NCBI RefSeq assembly: GCF_902726645.1
Contig: NZ_CACVAO010000001.1
Location: 1,550,001 to 1,614,000, forward strand
Length of the DNA stretch: 64,000 nucleotides
Origin: Halobacillus ihumii
Lineage (GTDB): Bacteria; Bacillota; Bacilli; Bacillales; Halobacillaceae
Direction: 5' to 3'
Below are positions 40,244-50,135 of this stretch, one piece after another. The position numbers and the translations under genes were made by a program. Position 1 is the first letter of the stretch. Every line of letters starts with the position of its first letter. The notes beneath the pieces are model-generated. The model did not search any database, was not told where the DNA came from, and saw only the letters and a list, made by a program, of their open reading frames with translations.

Positions 40244-42364
40244 ATGAAGAACAAAATGACAGCATTACTGTCAGTCGGTGCGTTAACACTATCTTTGCTT
40301 GCTCCAGCAGCATCAAATGTAAGTGCTCAATCTGAGTCCAGTACAGATTACAGCAACTGGAACGTAGAGCGATATGGGGATCGCATTGATATCGACGGAA
40401 AGCTTGAGCGGAAATCTCAAAGTGAAGAATTTCAAAAGCGAGCGGCTGAAAAAATTAAAGAAGCGGCCAAAGAGGTCAATTTTAACGAAACTCAAGCCTC
40501 TAGTGAAGGGAATTCCAAAACTGTATCCGTAGAGGGAGAAACAAAGCAATTTCTAAATCGTAACCTCGAATTCCAAGAATTCACTTTACGCAGCGTTGGA
40601 GAGCATGTTGAAGTATGGGTAGCTAATGATTTAAGCTTCCCTGAAGGCGACCCGCGTCCAGCGCCTGTAGTTACACAAGAACAGGTGGACAAGCTTGCGG
40701 CGGAATTTGATAATAATATTTATCCAGTAGCTACCGAATTCTTTGGCATGCCAGACTCCCATGATGGAACAGACGCGTTATTAGGGCCTGCAAATGGTAT
40801 TCCAGAAGGGTACTATGAGGGTGCTGGTGATAAAGTGATGATTCATGTCAGCAATATTCCTGATGATAACTTTACTAACCCTGACTATCCTTTCTTTGTG
40901 GCTGGATTCTATTGGTCCACGCTTGAAATGTACATGGACCGGAATATCATTTCTATTGACACGAACAACTGGGAAGAGCGGTTAGAAAACACCTTTTTCG
41001 GTACAACGATCCATGAGTTTCAACACCTGATTCATGACGACAATGACAGTGATGAAACCACATGGTTAAATGAAGGTATGTCTACATTCTCCGAGTATCT
41101 TGGAGGGTACGGTTTAGATTCAGGATCCATCAACTTCCTGCTGGATCACCCTGAAAACTCATTAACGAACTGGGATGAGCACGTTAATGCTGCTACGGGA
41201 CCTGAGACTATTGCTGATTACGGCTTAGTGCAGCTGTTTACCCTTTATAACTATGAAAGGTTTGGACAAGAGTTCATTCGCCACGTAGCTACGGATGGCA
41301 CTAACAGCATCTCCAGTTTCGAACAAGCCTATAAAGATTTTGGTCTAGATGTTACATTTAATGAAGTCTATCAGGACTTCTCCACTGCCCTTGTCGTAGA
41401 CGATGACAAATGGAAAGGTGGAAAATATGGCTTTGAGAACATTGATCTTCGCAAAATGCCGGTAGAAGACGGCAGTGAGCGCGGCTTTACAGTGAATTTT
41501 GAAAAAGCTAAAACCTATGAAAAAGACGGTGTACCTGCATGGGGTACAGATTTCAAAGAATTTAACTTTGCACCTAATCAAAATGTAGAAAACTTCACAT
41601 TTAATGGCGTTGACTTCCTTCCATTACAATGGGAAACTGTTCAGGATCCACTCGGCAGTGACGACCAAGTATATTGGGCTGGCAAAGGTGATGAGCTCGA
41701 TAACAAATTAATCTTTAATGCTGACCTTACTAGTGTCGATGAAGCTACATTAACATTTGATAACTACATTGATATTGAAGAACAATGGGATTTCGGTGTC
41801 GTACAAGTGTCTACAGATGGCGGCGAAACTTGGACTTCCCTTGCTAACGAAAATACTCGTTCAGATGTAGTTGATCAGGGGTACCCGACTATTAAGGAAA
41901 ACCTGCCTGGTTTCACAGGAACATATGAGAATTATAAGGAAGAAACATTTGATCTTTCAGAATATGCAGGTGAAGAAGTGCTGATTTCCTTCCGTTACTT
42001 AACGGACTGGGGTAGCAATAATTCAGGCTGGTTCATCGATGATATCGCCATTCCTGAAATTGGTTTAAACTTTGATGGCACAAGTACAGAAGCCTTCATG
42101 TCAGAAGCTCAATTAAAAGAAAAATATGTGAACTATGGCGTGACATTCATTAAAGAGAAAAATAACGGCAAATACCAAGTCATTGAAGTCGATCCGTTCA
42201 ACGTTACGGACGAGGAAGCATTAGAACTTCAACAAGCCTTCAGAAAAGGCAAAACATATATGACGACGTATTATGCTGCACCACAGGACAGCACGATCCC
42301 TGTTCCGTTTGAATACGAAGTTGAATTTAAAGAAAACAATGGAAAAGGGCCTAAGAATAAATAA
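40244..42364 (+). CDS. Secreted zinc metalloprotease, immune-inhibitor-A-like
   Basis: Start ATG 40244 after GGGGAGG gives 706 residues. A signal peptide (MKNKMTALLSVGALTLSLLA, cleavage near SNVSA) is followed by a pro-region. The zincin motif is H257EFQH261, with NEGMSTFSEY about 18 residues later supplying the third ligand region. The C-terminal half has a beta-sandwich with VSTDGGETWTSL and SGWFIDDIAIPE, the pattern of the immune-inhibitor/MAM-like module. HEFQH rather than InhA's HEYGH points to the hyicolysin/M6-M30 border. It is acidic, as expected for a halophile exoenzyme. Confidence 0.88.
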   Translation: MKNKMTALLSVGALTLSLLAPAASNVSAQSESSTDYSNWNVERYGDRIDIDGKLERKSQSEEFQKRAAEKIKEAAKEVNFNETQASSEGNSKTVSVEGETKQFLNRNLEFQEFTLRSVGEHVEVWVANDLSFPEGDPRPAPVVTQEQVDKLAAEFDNNIYPVATEFFGMPDSHDGTDALLGPANGIPEGYYEGAGDKVMIHVSNIPDDNFTNPDYPFFVAGFYWSTLEMYMDRNIISIDTNNWEERLENTFFGTTIHEFQHLIHDDNDSDETTWLNEGMSTFSEYLGGYGLDSGSINFLLDHPENSLTNWDEHVNAATGPETIADYGLVQLFTLYNYERFGQEFIRHVATDGTNSISSFEQAYKDFGLDVTFNEVYQDFSTALVVDDDKWKGGKYGFENIDLRKMPVEDGSERGFTVNFEKAKTYEKDGVPAWGTDFKEFNFAPNQNVENFTFNGVDFLPLQWETVQDPLGSDDQVYWAGKGDELDNKLIFNADLTSVDEATLTFDNYIDIEEQWDFGVVQVSTDGGETWTSLANENTRSDVVDQGYPTIKENLPGFTGTYENYKEETFDLSEYAGEEVLISFRYLTDWGSNNSGWFIDDIAIPEIGLNFDGTSTEAFMSEAQLKEKYVNYGVTFIKEKNNGKYQVIEVDPFNVTDEEALELQQAFRKGKTYMTTYYAAPQDSTIPVPFEYEVEFKENNGKGPKNK

Positions 42365-42379
42365 CACGACTCATCCATA

Positions 42380-42412
42380 AACCAACCAGTAATCATGCTG
42401 GTTGGTTTTTAT
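42380..42412 (+). terminator. Terminator of the metalloprotease gene
   Basis: AACCAACCAG (42380-42389) and CTGGTTGGTT (42398-42407), followed by TTTATAT. Confidence 0.88.
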
Positions 42413-42458
42413 ATATTTTTATGGCATGATTTGAGTAAACAGGAATTAAGGTGATCGT

Positions 42459-43352
42459 ATGCAGATTCGAGAACTAGAAGTTAAAGAATTACATACTGTT
42501 GCACGATGGCTGCACTCAATGAACGAGCAAGATAAACATTATGTAGCATGGCTTGCTTCAGAACCCAATGAAATTTTTGAACAAATTTGGACGTTGACTC
42601 AATTTGAAGAACCCCTTGCCTATGTTGCTTGGGACCAGAACCAAATTATCGGGTTTATAGGGATCCTTCCCTTTTTCGATCAGAAACTGGCCCGTCTACT
42701 TGGACCTTTCTCCACTCAGGAAGACTCTGAGGTAATTGAACGGCTGTGGGAAAAGACTACCCTCACCCTCCAACTGCATTTTGATGTCGTAAAAGTGGCG
42801 TGTTTTAAAACAAACGATCCCTTAGTTTCCTTTGCGGAACGGCATGATTTTTCACTTTATAACATAGAAAGAACGTTGGCCCTGCACCAGTCACATTTTT
42901 CTCCTTCAAATGAAAGGAATCCAAATATTTTTGAACTGACAGGCGAGCATCTTCATTCGCTTCAGGACCTGCATCCAGCGGGGGCTTACTACACAACGGA
43001 GGAAATGGTCGAACTGGCTAAGCGAGAGGAGAATAAACTCTTTGGCTATATCGAAGATGGCAAGCTGCTCAGCTACCTTTATTATGAGACCATTACAGCT
43101 GATGAGGGAGAGATTTGTTTTGTAAATGTCCAGCCGAATGACCGCGGTAAAGGGATTGGAACTTTGTTAATACAGCACGCCTTACAGTATGCTTTCTACG
43201 TATATGGAGTCAAAGCGGTGACACTCTCAGTCCGCAACCAAAACACACAGGCCGAACAACTTTATCAACAGTTAGGTTTTCGCGAAATCAACACGGTCTA
43301 TGCCTTTGAAAAGAATCTTAGTGACTTGAATTCCCCTCCCCTCTTCCATTAA
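42459..43352 (+). CDS. Two-domain GNAT acetyltransferase
   Basis: A 297-residue protein, start ATG 42459 after AAGGTGATCG. The C-terminal GNAT is complete: EICFVNVQPNDRGKGIGTLLIQHAL with the acetyl-CoA loop and VRNQNTQAEQLYQQLGF. The N-terminal half (AYVAWDQNQIIGFIGILPF and ARLLGPF) looks like a decayed first GNAT domain. Substrate unknown. It lies between two strong terminators, so it is transcribed alone. Confidence 0.85.
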   Translation: MQIRELEVKELHTVARWLHSMNEQDKHYVAWLASEPNEIFEQIWTLTQFEEPLAYVAWDQNQIIGFIGILPFFDQKLARLLGPFSTQEDSEVIERLWEKTTLTLQLHFDVVKVACFKTNDPLVSFAERHDFSLYNIERTLALHQSHFSPSNERNPNIFELTGEHLHSLQDLHPAGAYYTTEEMVELAKREENKLFGYIEDGKLLSYLYYETITADEGEICFVNVQPNDRGKGIGTLLIQHALQYAFYVYGVKAVTLSVRNQNTQAEQLYQQLGFREINTVYAFEKNLSDLNSPPLFH

Positions 43353-43354
43353 TT

Positions 43355-43404
43355 CATGAAAAGATCCAGAGGAGCTAGAATAAGCTGTTCTGGATCTTTT
43401 CATG
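43355..43404. terminator. Bidirectional terminator before the GH65 operon end
   Basis: Perfect 16-bp arms CATGAAAAGATCCAGA (43355-43370) and TCTGGATCTTTTCATG (43389-43404). Confidence 0.9.
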
Positions 43405-43405
43405 C

Positions 43406-45703
43406 TTAATCTGCCAGGAAAACTTTTAACGTTTCATCTGGTTTTATCTTGTAGTGTAATCCATTCACATGCACCTCAACGGGGCAGTCAGCATCGACCA
43501 ATTTCAATCTCATATATTGTGACGTAACACAGGCTGAAATGAGCTGACCTTGTCCATGAACATGAAACGAGTAGTCACTCCACTGATCGGGAAGTTTCGG
43601 TGAAAAATGTAATCCATTCTCTTTAACTCGTAACCCGGCAAATCCGAATAAAATGGCCATAAAGCTCCCCGCCATATTAGCCATATGCAGCCCATCCTTC
43701 GTATTGCCATGCAAGTTATCCAAGTCCAGGCGTGCAGAGTCTCCAAAATAATAAAAGGCTTTTTCAAGATCACCGAGTTTAGCTGCCATGATACTGAACA
43801 CACACGTGGAAAGGGATGAATCATGTGTGGTGATATTTTCATAGTAGTTATAGGAATTTCGTATGGTGTCAAAGTCCTGTTCATCTTCAAGTAAAAAATG
43901 GGCCAGCACAGTGTCGGCCTGTTTACATACTTGATAACGATAAAGAGTAAGCGGATGATAATGAAGCAGTAAAGGGAATTGGTCTGCTGACGTACCTCCT
44001 ATATCCCACACGGCCTTATTTAGAAAGGTGTCATCTTGTGGGTTGATTCCAAATTGTTTGTCATAAGGTAAATACATGACCGCAGCAGCTTGCTTAAATT
44101 GCTCAAGTTCTTCCTTAGTAAGGGATAGGGACTCAGCGAGATCCGTCACCCTTTTTGAATCTCGCTTTCTGGCAATTCGGTATGCTTTTACTGCCCATAC
44201 TAAATTATGCTTAGCCATCACGTTCGTATAATAATTATTATTTACGATTGCCGTGTATTCATCCGGGCCTGTGACATTATCGATCGAGAATCCATTTTTA
44301 TTAAAGTGACCAACATCCATCCACAGTCTGGCTGTTTCTACTAACAACTCGACACCATAATCTAACAAAAAGTCTGTATCCCCAGTAGCATGATAATATT
44401 GAATATAACTATAAGCAATGTCCGCACTTATATGGTACTGTGCCGTTCCTGCCGGGAAGTAAGAGGAACACTCCTTACCGCTGATCGTTCTCCATGGGAA
44501 CAGAGCTCCTTGTTGATGTCCCATTTCAACAGCCCGGTCCTTCGCATGGTTCAGAATGGAATAGCGATAGATTAATAGTCTCTTTGCTAAATCAGGAGCA
44601 ATCATAAGAAAGACTGGGAACATGTAAATTTCCGTATCCCAGAAGTAATGACCCTCATAGCCTTCCCCTGATAATCCCTTAGCCGAAATATTGCTGTATG
44701 AATCTCTCCCTACTGATTGCAGAAGATGAAAAAGGTTAAACCGCAATCCTTCTTGAAGTCTGTGGTCACCGCTGACACGAACATCTCCATGCTGCCAGAA
44801 CTTCTGCATATATTCTCTTTGCTCGTGGAAAATTTCATCATCCGACCATTCATCAAGAGAATGCTGAAGCCCAATAGCCGCCTCGTATAAATCTTCTTCA
44901 TGCCTTAAGGAATCTACAAAAACAGTACGCTTAGTAAGAGAGAGAGGAACAGACTTTTCCGCATCCCACACATAATTAAACAGCAGCTGTTTGGAATGAT
45001 CATCTTCTAAGACTGTTACATCTGCAGAATCTGTATAATGCCTTGTCACACACCCTGTTCGTAAGCGGGATACCTCGGCTTGACTTTCTATATAGCCGTC
45101 CCCTTCATTCAGTAGTAACTTGCTAAGGTGAAGCCGCTTTGCCTCCCCCGCAGCCACGCGTGGATCCTCTTTATTTGCGTAGTTTTCCACATCCCCATTA
45201 ATGCTAGAAACAACCTTCAGCTTGCCTGAAAAATTAACAGGTATCAGATTCAACTTGATCATAAATAGTTCGCGATGAACAAAAGAAACAAGCCGTTCAA
45301 AACGGATATTTAACTCTTTCCCGAGCGGGGATTTCCAATGAATCTCCCGAATGGTGCATCCTTCATCCAATAATAGCTTTCTGGAATAATCAAGAACCTG
45401 ACCCTGATCGAGTGCATATAACTCTTCTTCCTCACCTACATAGATTTGTATCGATTGAGTATCATGAACATTTAACATTTTTTGCTGCGTGTCCGGAAAC
45501 CCATACAACTTCTCTCCATAAGGAATGTCAATAATATCGTGAAACGCATTGATATACGTCCCCCTGATTGTCGGGAAACCCTCAGGATAGCCTTCTTCAA
45601 AGTTGCCTCTAACACCAAGATAGCCATTACCCAGGAAGAACAAGCTCTCCTCATTTATTAATTCTTCAACCCTCAACCTGTTACGTTTAATGTGCCAGCC
45701 CAT
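43406..45703 (-). CDS. Glycoside hydrolase family 65 disaccharide phosphorylase
   Basis: A 765-residue enzyme that cleaves an alpha-glucosyl disaccharide with phosphate, giving beta-glucose-1-phosphate and glucose. The N-terminal beta-sandwich (FFLGNGYLGVRGNFEEGYP) leads to an (alpha/alpha)6 barrel. The catalytic acid is Glu482 in VTGPDEYTAIVNNNYYTN, and the phosphate-site region is DSSLSTCVFSIMAAKLG. Substrate-strand signatures resemble maltose, kojibiose and trehalose phosphorylases; I cannot separate these by eye. Last gene of the sugar uptake operon. No pgmB is present beside it. Confidence 0.9.
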   Translation of the reverse strand: MGWHIKRNRLRVEELINEESLFFLGNGYLGVRGNFEEGYPEGFPTIRGTYINAFHDIIDIPYGEKLYGFPDTQQKMLNVHDTQSIQIYVGEEEELYALDQGQVLDYSRKLLLDEGCTIREIHWKSPLGKELNIRFERLVSFVHRELFMIKLNLIPVNFSGKLKVVSSINGDVENYANKEDPRVAAGEAKRLHLSKLLLNEGDGYIESQAEVSRLRTGCVTRHYTDSADVTVLEDDHSKQLLFNYVWDAEKSVPLSLTKRTVFVDSLRHEEDLYEAAIGLQHSLDEWSDDEIFHEQREYMQKFWQHGDVRVSGDHRLQEGLRFNLFHLLQSVGRDSYSNISAKGLSGEGYEGHYFWDTEIYMFPVFLMIAPDLAKRLLIYRYSILNHAKDRAVEMGHQQGALFPWRTISGKECSSYFPAGTAQYHISADIAYSYIQYYHATGDTDFLLDYGVELLVETARLWMDVGHFNKNGFSIDNVTGPDEYTAIVNNNYYTNVMAKHNLVWAVKAYRIARKRDSKRVTDLAESLSLTKEELEQFKQAAAVMYLPYDKQFGINPQDDTFLNKAVWDIGGTSADQFPLLLHYHPLTLYRYQVCKQADTVLAHFLLEDEQDFDTIRNSYNYYENITTHDSSLSTCVFSIMAAKLGDLEKAFYYFGDSARLDLDNLHGNTKDGLHMANMAGSFMAILFGFAGLRVKENGLHFSPKLPDQWSDYSFHVHGQGQLISACVTSQYMRLKLVDADCPVEVHVNGLHYKIKPDETLKVFLAD

Positions 45704-45727
45704 AAATTAACCTCCTTTTATATGCGT

Positions 45728-46573
45728 TTATTCTTTTACACCGCCGCTCGTCAGCCCAGAGACAATCTGCTTCTGGAAAAACAGGACGATTAATAGTGTA
45801 GGTATCGTAACGATGATTGTAGCAGCAGCTACCTGCCCCCAAAGAATTTCGAATTGTGTCCGCAAGAACGAGATGGCCACAGGTACAGTATGGTAAGCCG
45901 CATCCGAGTTAATCGTTATCGCAAGCACAAATTCATTCCAGGCTGTTATAAACACAATGATGGCTGTTGTAAAAACTCCCGGCGCCGCCAATGGAAATAC
46001 AATTTTGAATAATGTTTGGAAGCGATTGGCGCCATCCATTTTCGCAGATTCTTCTAGAGCAATGGGAATTTGGTTAAAGTGCGTCACTAAGATCCATACG
46101 GCCATCGGAAGAGTGATCGAAGAGTAAGGTAATGTAATCCAATAGCTATTCGTCCAGCCCAGATCCACAAATAAATTATAAATCGGGCCAATCACGATCA
46201 TTTGGGGAAACATAGATACCGCAAGGACTACACCCAATAATAAGTTTTTCCCGAAAAATTCAAACCTTGAAATAGCATAGGAGGCCAGTGTCGCAACAAA
46301 CACGATATAAATGGTCGTAACACCTGAAACGACTAGACTATTCCAAACCGCATTCAGAATACCCTTCTCAAGTATCACATTGGCATAATGCTCAATGGTC
46401 GGATTCTCTGGAATAATTCGAAAAGGATGATTGCCAAAAATTTCACCTGTACTCTTAAAGGAGGTGATTAGAATCCATAGAAAGGGAAATACGACAACAA
46501 CGAGGTAAAAACAAAGAATTAATACGAAAACCAGTTTCTTCTTAGATGATGTCGAGCCAGAACGGTTTGCCAT
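45728..46573 (-). CDS. Sugar ABC transporter permease, MalG type
   Basis: Start ATG 46573 is preferred (nine bases from GGGAGG) over 46579, giving 281 residues and six membrane spans. The EAA loop is MDGANRFQTLFKIVFPLAAPGV, coupling to the ATPase, and VFITAWNEFVLAI is the MalG-type core. It pairs with the MalF-type permease 15 bp upstream. The operon contains no ATPase gene, so a shared MsmX-type ATPase encoded elsewhere is likely. Confidence 0.93.
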   Translation of the reverse strand: MANRSGSTSSKKKLVFVLILCFYLVVVVFPFLWILITSFKSTGEIFGNHPFRIIPENPTIEHYANVILEKGILNAVWNSLVVSGVTTIYIVFVATLASYAISRFEFFGKNLLLGVVLAVSMFPQMIVIGPIYNLFVDLGWTNSYWITLPYSSITLPMAVWILVTHFNQIPIALEESAKMDGANRFQTLFKIVFPLAAPGVFTTAIIVFITAWNEFVLAITINSDAAYHTVPVAISFLRTQFEILWGQVAAATIIVTIPTLLIVLFFQKQIVSGLTSGGVKE

Positions 46574-46588
46574 GTTCATTAACCTCCC

Positions 46589-47803
46589 TTAATTTTTTTC
46601 CATCACATTTGCACCAAGAATTTTCACATAGATGGTTGCAATAATAGCCACGCAAACGAACATAATCATGACGATCACGGACCCGTAGCCAAAGTTTGTC
46701 TGGGCAAACATAACTTTATAGGAATAGATGGATAGAGTTTCAGTAGAACCGCCTGGACCGCCCCCGGTTAATACGTAAATGAGATCAAACACACGAAATG
46801 CATCGAGAGTTCTAAATAAAAGAGCTACAAGAATAGCCGGTTTTAATAGCGGCAGTGTAATTCTAAAGAATTGTTGTCCTTTATCGGCCCCATCAATGGA
46901 CCCCGCTTCATATAGCGAGTTCGGAATCGTCTGTAAGCCAGCAAGTAATAACAATGCCATATAGGGCGTCGTTTTCCACACGTCGGCTAATATCGCTGCC
47001 GTCATGGCTCCTCCTGAAGTAAGTAAAAGATCTGTCGGTTCGTTAATCAATCCTATAGAAGCAAACATTTGAGCTACAATGCCAGCTGTGCCGTCATATA
47101 AATAACTCCACATAAGGGCAGCAACAGCTGTTGGGATGGCCCATGGTATGAGGGATGAAGTTCGGATAAATCCCTGACCCCTCATTGATTTATTCATAAT
47201 CAGGGCCATTCCAAGACCAAGTACCAGCTCAAGAGCCACTGAGGAAAATGTAAAAATCAGTGTATTTTTTAAAGCAACCCAAACGAAGTCATCCTGAAAA
47301 GCTTTTTTATAATTCGCAAGACCCACAAAATTGGACTCAATCATGCTTCGGTCTATGTCATTGACGATTTTGGGAAGATTTTTTTCATTTTGTAATTCAT
47401 ACTTTTCGCTCAGGGAAGCTACTAGCTCTTTGGCATCCTCATAAAACGATTCAACTTTATTTTTTACTTCCTCATTAATATTCACTACACCGGACTTGCC
47501 TTCAAATTCAGTATCAAGCTGGTCAAGTCTTGACAGCAGCTCCTTAACTTCCGCTGCATCCTCTGAGTCTGTAATATTTGGCATATCACGCTCAAGGAAT
47601 AAGTTTACATAGGTCGATGATTCATTGTATAATTCAACATTAAAACGTTCATTTAAGTACAGCCCGGATTTTGTACGATCGTTTAATTGATAATCAAAAA
47701 ACGTGTACGTAAAAGATTGAACAACCGGCCATACAGAAAAGACAGCAATCAGTATAAGAATGGGTATGATGAAAAATGACCCGCGAAAGCCCATCTTCTT
47801 CAA
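46589..47803 (-). CDS. Sugar ABC transporter permease, MalF type, with large extracellular insert
   Basis: Start TTG 47803, seven bases after AAGGGGGA, gives 404 residues (ATG 47794 is possible). After the first span (FIIPILILIAVFSVWPVV) comes an insert of about 125 residues rich in Glu/Asp/Lys with coiled-coil character. GLANYKKAFQDDFVWVALKNTLIF then opens the permease core. EAA loop: SIDGADKGQQFFRITLPLLKPA. E. coli MalF has a large periplasmic loop in another place, so this may likewise touch the binding protein. Works with the MalG-like permease and lipoprotein. Confidence 0.9.
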   Translation of the reverse strand: MKKMGFRGSFFIIPILILIAVFSVWPVVQSFTYTFFDYQLNDRTKSGLYLNERFNVELYNESSTYVNLFLERDMPNITDSEDAAEVKELLSRLDQLDTEFEGKSGVVNINEEVKNKVESFYEDAKELVASLSEKYELQNEKNLPKIVNDIDRSMIESNFVGLANYKKAFQDDFVWVALKNTLIFTFSSVALELVLGLGMALIMNKSMRGQGFIRTSSLIPWAIPTAVAALMWSYLYDGTAGIVAQMFASIGLINEPTDLLLTSGGAMTAAILADVWKTTPYMALLLLAGLQTIPNSLYEAGSIDGADKGQQFFRITLPLLKPAILVALLFRTLDAFRVFDLIYVLTGGGPGGSTETLSIYSYKVMFAQTNFGYGSVIVMIMFVCVAIIATIYVKILGANVMEKN

Positions 47804-47921
47804 CGCAATCTCCCCCTTTATCAGGTATTGAACTTCTTTGTCGGCATAAAGATAGACCATGCTGAACGAGTTGCCAGCATGGCCTGACGAATCAGAGCCC
47901 GTTCCTCATAAGTGAAAAGCT

Positions 47922-49199
47922 CTATTCTCCTATTGCATTATCCACACTCCGAACAGCTTCTTCCAATCCTTCGCCTGAGCTCAAGTATTTGTGTACAGCT
48001 ACTTGGATCTCATTTGATGCCTTAGAATACTCTGCGGAAACAGGTCTGGCAATCGTTCCTTTAAGGGCCTCCTGAAAACCTGGGTACGTTAGCAATTCAT
48101 TGGAATCAAGAACTTCTTCATTCTCAAGTAATGGTTGATAACCAGGTAAATATCCGCCCTGGGTAGACATGATTTTCTGTCCCTCTTCACCAGATAAGAA
48201 TTTTACAAATTTCCATGCCCCTTCTTTATTTTCTGAATTTGACGTTACACCGAGCAGCCATCCGCCGACTGCGCCGCCATTAGGCAATGGCGCTATGCCA
48301 ACTTGGTCTGCCTTTACAGTAGCACCGCTTTCTTCAGGATTTTTCAAACGTCCAAACATGTAAGGCCAGTTACGAGCAAACACAGAATTTCCCGTTTCAA
48401 AAGCTGTATGAGTTTCAGCTTCCGTATAATTTAAAATATCTTCAGGTACAAACTTTGAGGTTGTAAATTCGTACATGGTCTCAAGTCCGCCTTGAATATC
48501 TTCAAACTGATTCGTAAATTCTGTAGCATTTACTGTTAAGCCTTCGTATTGCTTAGACTGATAAACGAAGCCATTTTCAGTTCCGCTTTCGTTCATGTAC
48601 TTCTCTGCCATCGCTGCTAAATCATCGTACATGTAATCGCCGGATATAAGCTTTTGCTGATCTTCTTCTGAAACGATGTCACTTCGGAAATACAAGAGAC
48701 CTACATCAGGAAAATAAGGAAGGGTGTATTGTTTCCCTTTAAAATTTCCTGACGTCATGGAGCCAGTATTATAGTTCTCATAACTTAATCCATCTTCCTC
48801 CATCCAAATATCAATTGGTTCAATATAGCCGGCGCCTGCAAATTCTCCAGCCCACACTACGTCCATGGAAATCACATCATATTCACTGGAACCGCTTGAA
48901 AGTGTTGTTAATAATTGATCATGCATTTGAGCGGAATCATTTGTCATTTGCGTCCATTCCACTGTATATTTGTCTGATTGTTCGTTAAAAGCATCAATCA
49001 CAGCTTGGGTTGCCGGAGTACTATCACTCTGTGCAGCGAAATGAATAACTGTTTTCTCCCCGCTTGCCTTTTCTTCACCTGACTGTTCTGTTTCAGTGCC
49101 AGTATCTCCACTAGAGCTGTCACTTTCCCCACTACTACATCCAATCATTAAAATCGAAAGCATTGAAACGAAGAATAAAAATAAAAGCCATTTCTTCAT
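47922..49199 (-). CDS. Sugar-binding lipoprotein of the ABC transporter
   Basis: A 425-residue extracellular solute-binding protein family 1 lipoprotein. Signal peptide MKKWLLFLFFVSMLSILMIGC with lipobox LMIGC, a Ser/Gly/Glu-rich linker, then VIHFAAQSDSTPATQAVIDAFNEQ as in maltose-type binding proteins, and WPYMFGRLKNPEESG and VGGWLLGVTSNSENKEGAWKFVKF. It supplies the permeases downstream. First gene of the operon; start ATG 49199 after AAGGAGG. Controlled by a cre in the promoter region. Confidence 0.92.
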   Translation of the reverse strand: MKKWLLFLFFVSMLSILMIGCSSGESDSSSGDTGTETEQSGEEKASGEKTVIHFAAQSDSTPATQAVIDAFNEQSDKYTVEWTQMTNDSAQMHDQLLTTLSSGSSEYDVISMDVVWAGEFAGAGYIEPIDIWMEEDGLSYENYNTGSMTSGNFKGKQYTLPYFPDVGLLYFRSDIVSEEDQQKLISGDYMYDDLAAMAEKYMNESGTENGFVYQSKQYEGLTVNATEFTNQFEDIQGGLETMYEFTTSKFVPEDILNYTEAETHTAFETGNSVFARNWPYMFGRLKNPEESGATVKADQVGIAPLPNGGAVGGWLLGVTSNSENKEGAWKFVKFLSGEEGQKIMSTQGGYLPGYQPLLENEEVLDSNELLTYPGFQEALKGTIARPVSAEYSKASNEIQVAVHKYLSSGEGLEEAVRSVDNAIGE

Positions 49200-49252
49200 G
49201 GGTCAGTTGACCTCCTTCGTATATTTTTCTATCTAGTACTTTTATATTATTA

Positions 49253-49266
49253 TGAAATCGCTTACA
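49253..49266. promoter_or_regulatory. Catabolite-responsive element (cre) for the sugar operon
   Basis: TGAAATCGCTTACA matches the consensus TGWAANCGNTNWCA at every position, 54 bp before the binding-protein start codon, among AT-rich promoter elements. CcpA repression by preferred sugars is implied. Confidence 0.85.
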
Positions 49267-49322
49267 ATTATATTAAGATCTTTACATTTGTATTAAAAAA
49301 TTACACACTTTGGGGGTTGATC

Positions 49323-50075
49323 ATGAATAGTACAATCACACATTATATGATTGACCAATTCAAACAAATTCGCATGAACAATAGACGTAATGAATATTTA
49401 CACCCCTCCTTCTTAATGGAACAACAGTTAATGGAAGCCATTACTAAACTCGATAAACATACCGCCTTCACATTGTTAAAAAATATCAATAAGGACCAAC
49501 GTCCCAGGCTGGCTCATACTCCATTGCGCTCTTTAAAAAATTCTCTCATTTGTTCCTGCACCCTATTTACGCGAGCCGTTATTCGGTCCGGAGTTGATCC
49601 TGAGACCTCTTTTAATCTAAGTGACGCTTACATCCTGGAGATCGAACGTAAAACATCCTCAGAAGAATTAGATACCCTGGAATTTCAAATGCTCGGACAC
49701 TTCATCCAAATGGTCGAAGATGTCAAGGAGATGCCTTACTCCAATATCATCAACCGTGCGGTTACACACATTCATGAACATATTCTTGATGACCTGAAAC
49801 TGAAACAGCTCGCTAAAGCCTGTTTTGTAAGTCCCAGTTACTTATCACACCTTTTTAAAAAGGAAGTGGGGATTTCAGTTGTTCAGTTTATTAACGAAAA
49901 ACGTGTGGAGGAATCTAAATATTTCCTCATGCATACCACAACTTCAATTTCCGATATTGCAGCCTTATTTAAATTCTGTAATCAAAGTTACTACACATCC
50001 ACCTTCAAAAAACACTTTAAGCTCACCCCTAAACAGTATCGCGACCAGCAAACCAAACGTATGACAATCAGTTGA
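49323..50075 (+). CDS. AraC-family transcriptional regulator
   Basis: Start ATG 49323 after GGGGGTTGATC gives 250 residues. The C-terminal ~100 residues are the two-HTH AraC domain: INRAVTHIHEHILDDLKLKQLAKACFVSPSYLSHLFKKEVG, then IAALFKFCNQSYYTSTFKKHFKLTPKQYRDQ. The N-terminal ~140 residues have no receiver or cupin signature and resemble YesN-type helper regions. Divergent from the sugar-uptake operon with 123 bp between, so it is the likely activator of that operon. Confidence 0.9.
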   Translation: MNSTITHYMIDQFKQIRMNNRRNEYLHPSFLMEQQLMEAITKLDKHTAFTLLKNINKDQRPRLAHTPLRSLKNSLICSCTLFTRAVIRSGVDPETSFNLSDAYILEIERKTSSEELDTLEFQMLGHFIQMVEDVKEMPYSNIINRAVTHIHEHILDDLKLKQLAKACFVSPSYLSHLFKKEVGISVVQFINEKRVEESKYFLMHTTTSISDIAALFKFCNQSYYTSTFKKHFKLTPKQYRDQQTKRMTIS

Positions 50076-50135
50076 AATTATTCCACTATTTCAACTTTTG
50101 AATTTTTAGGTTATTGTTAATGATAGGGGGATTAT

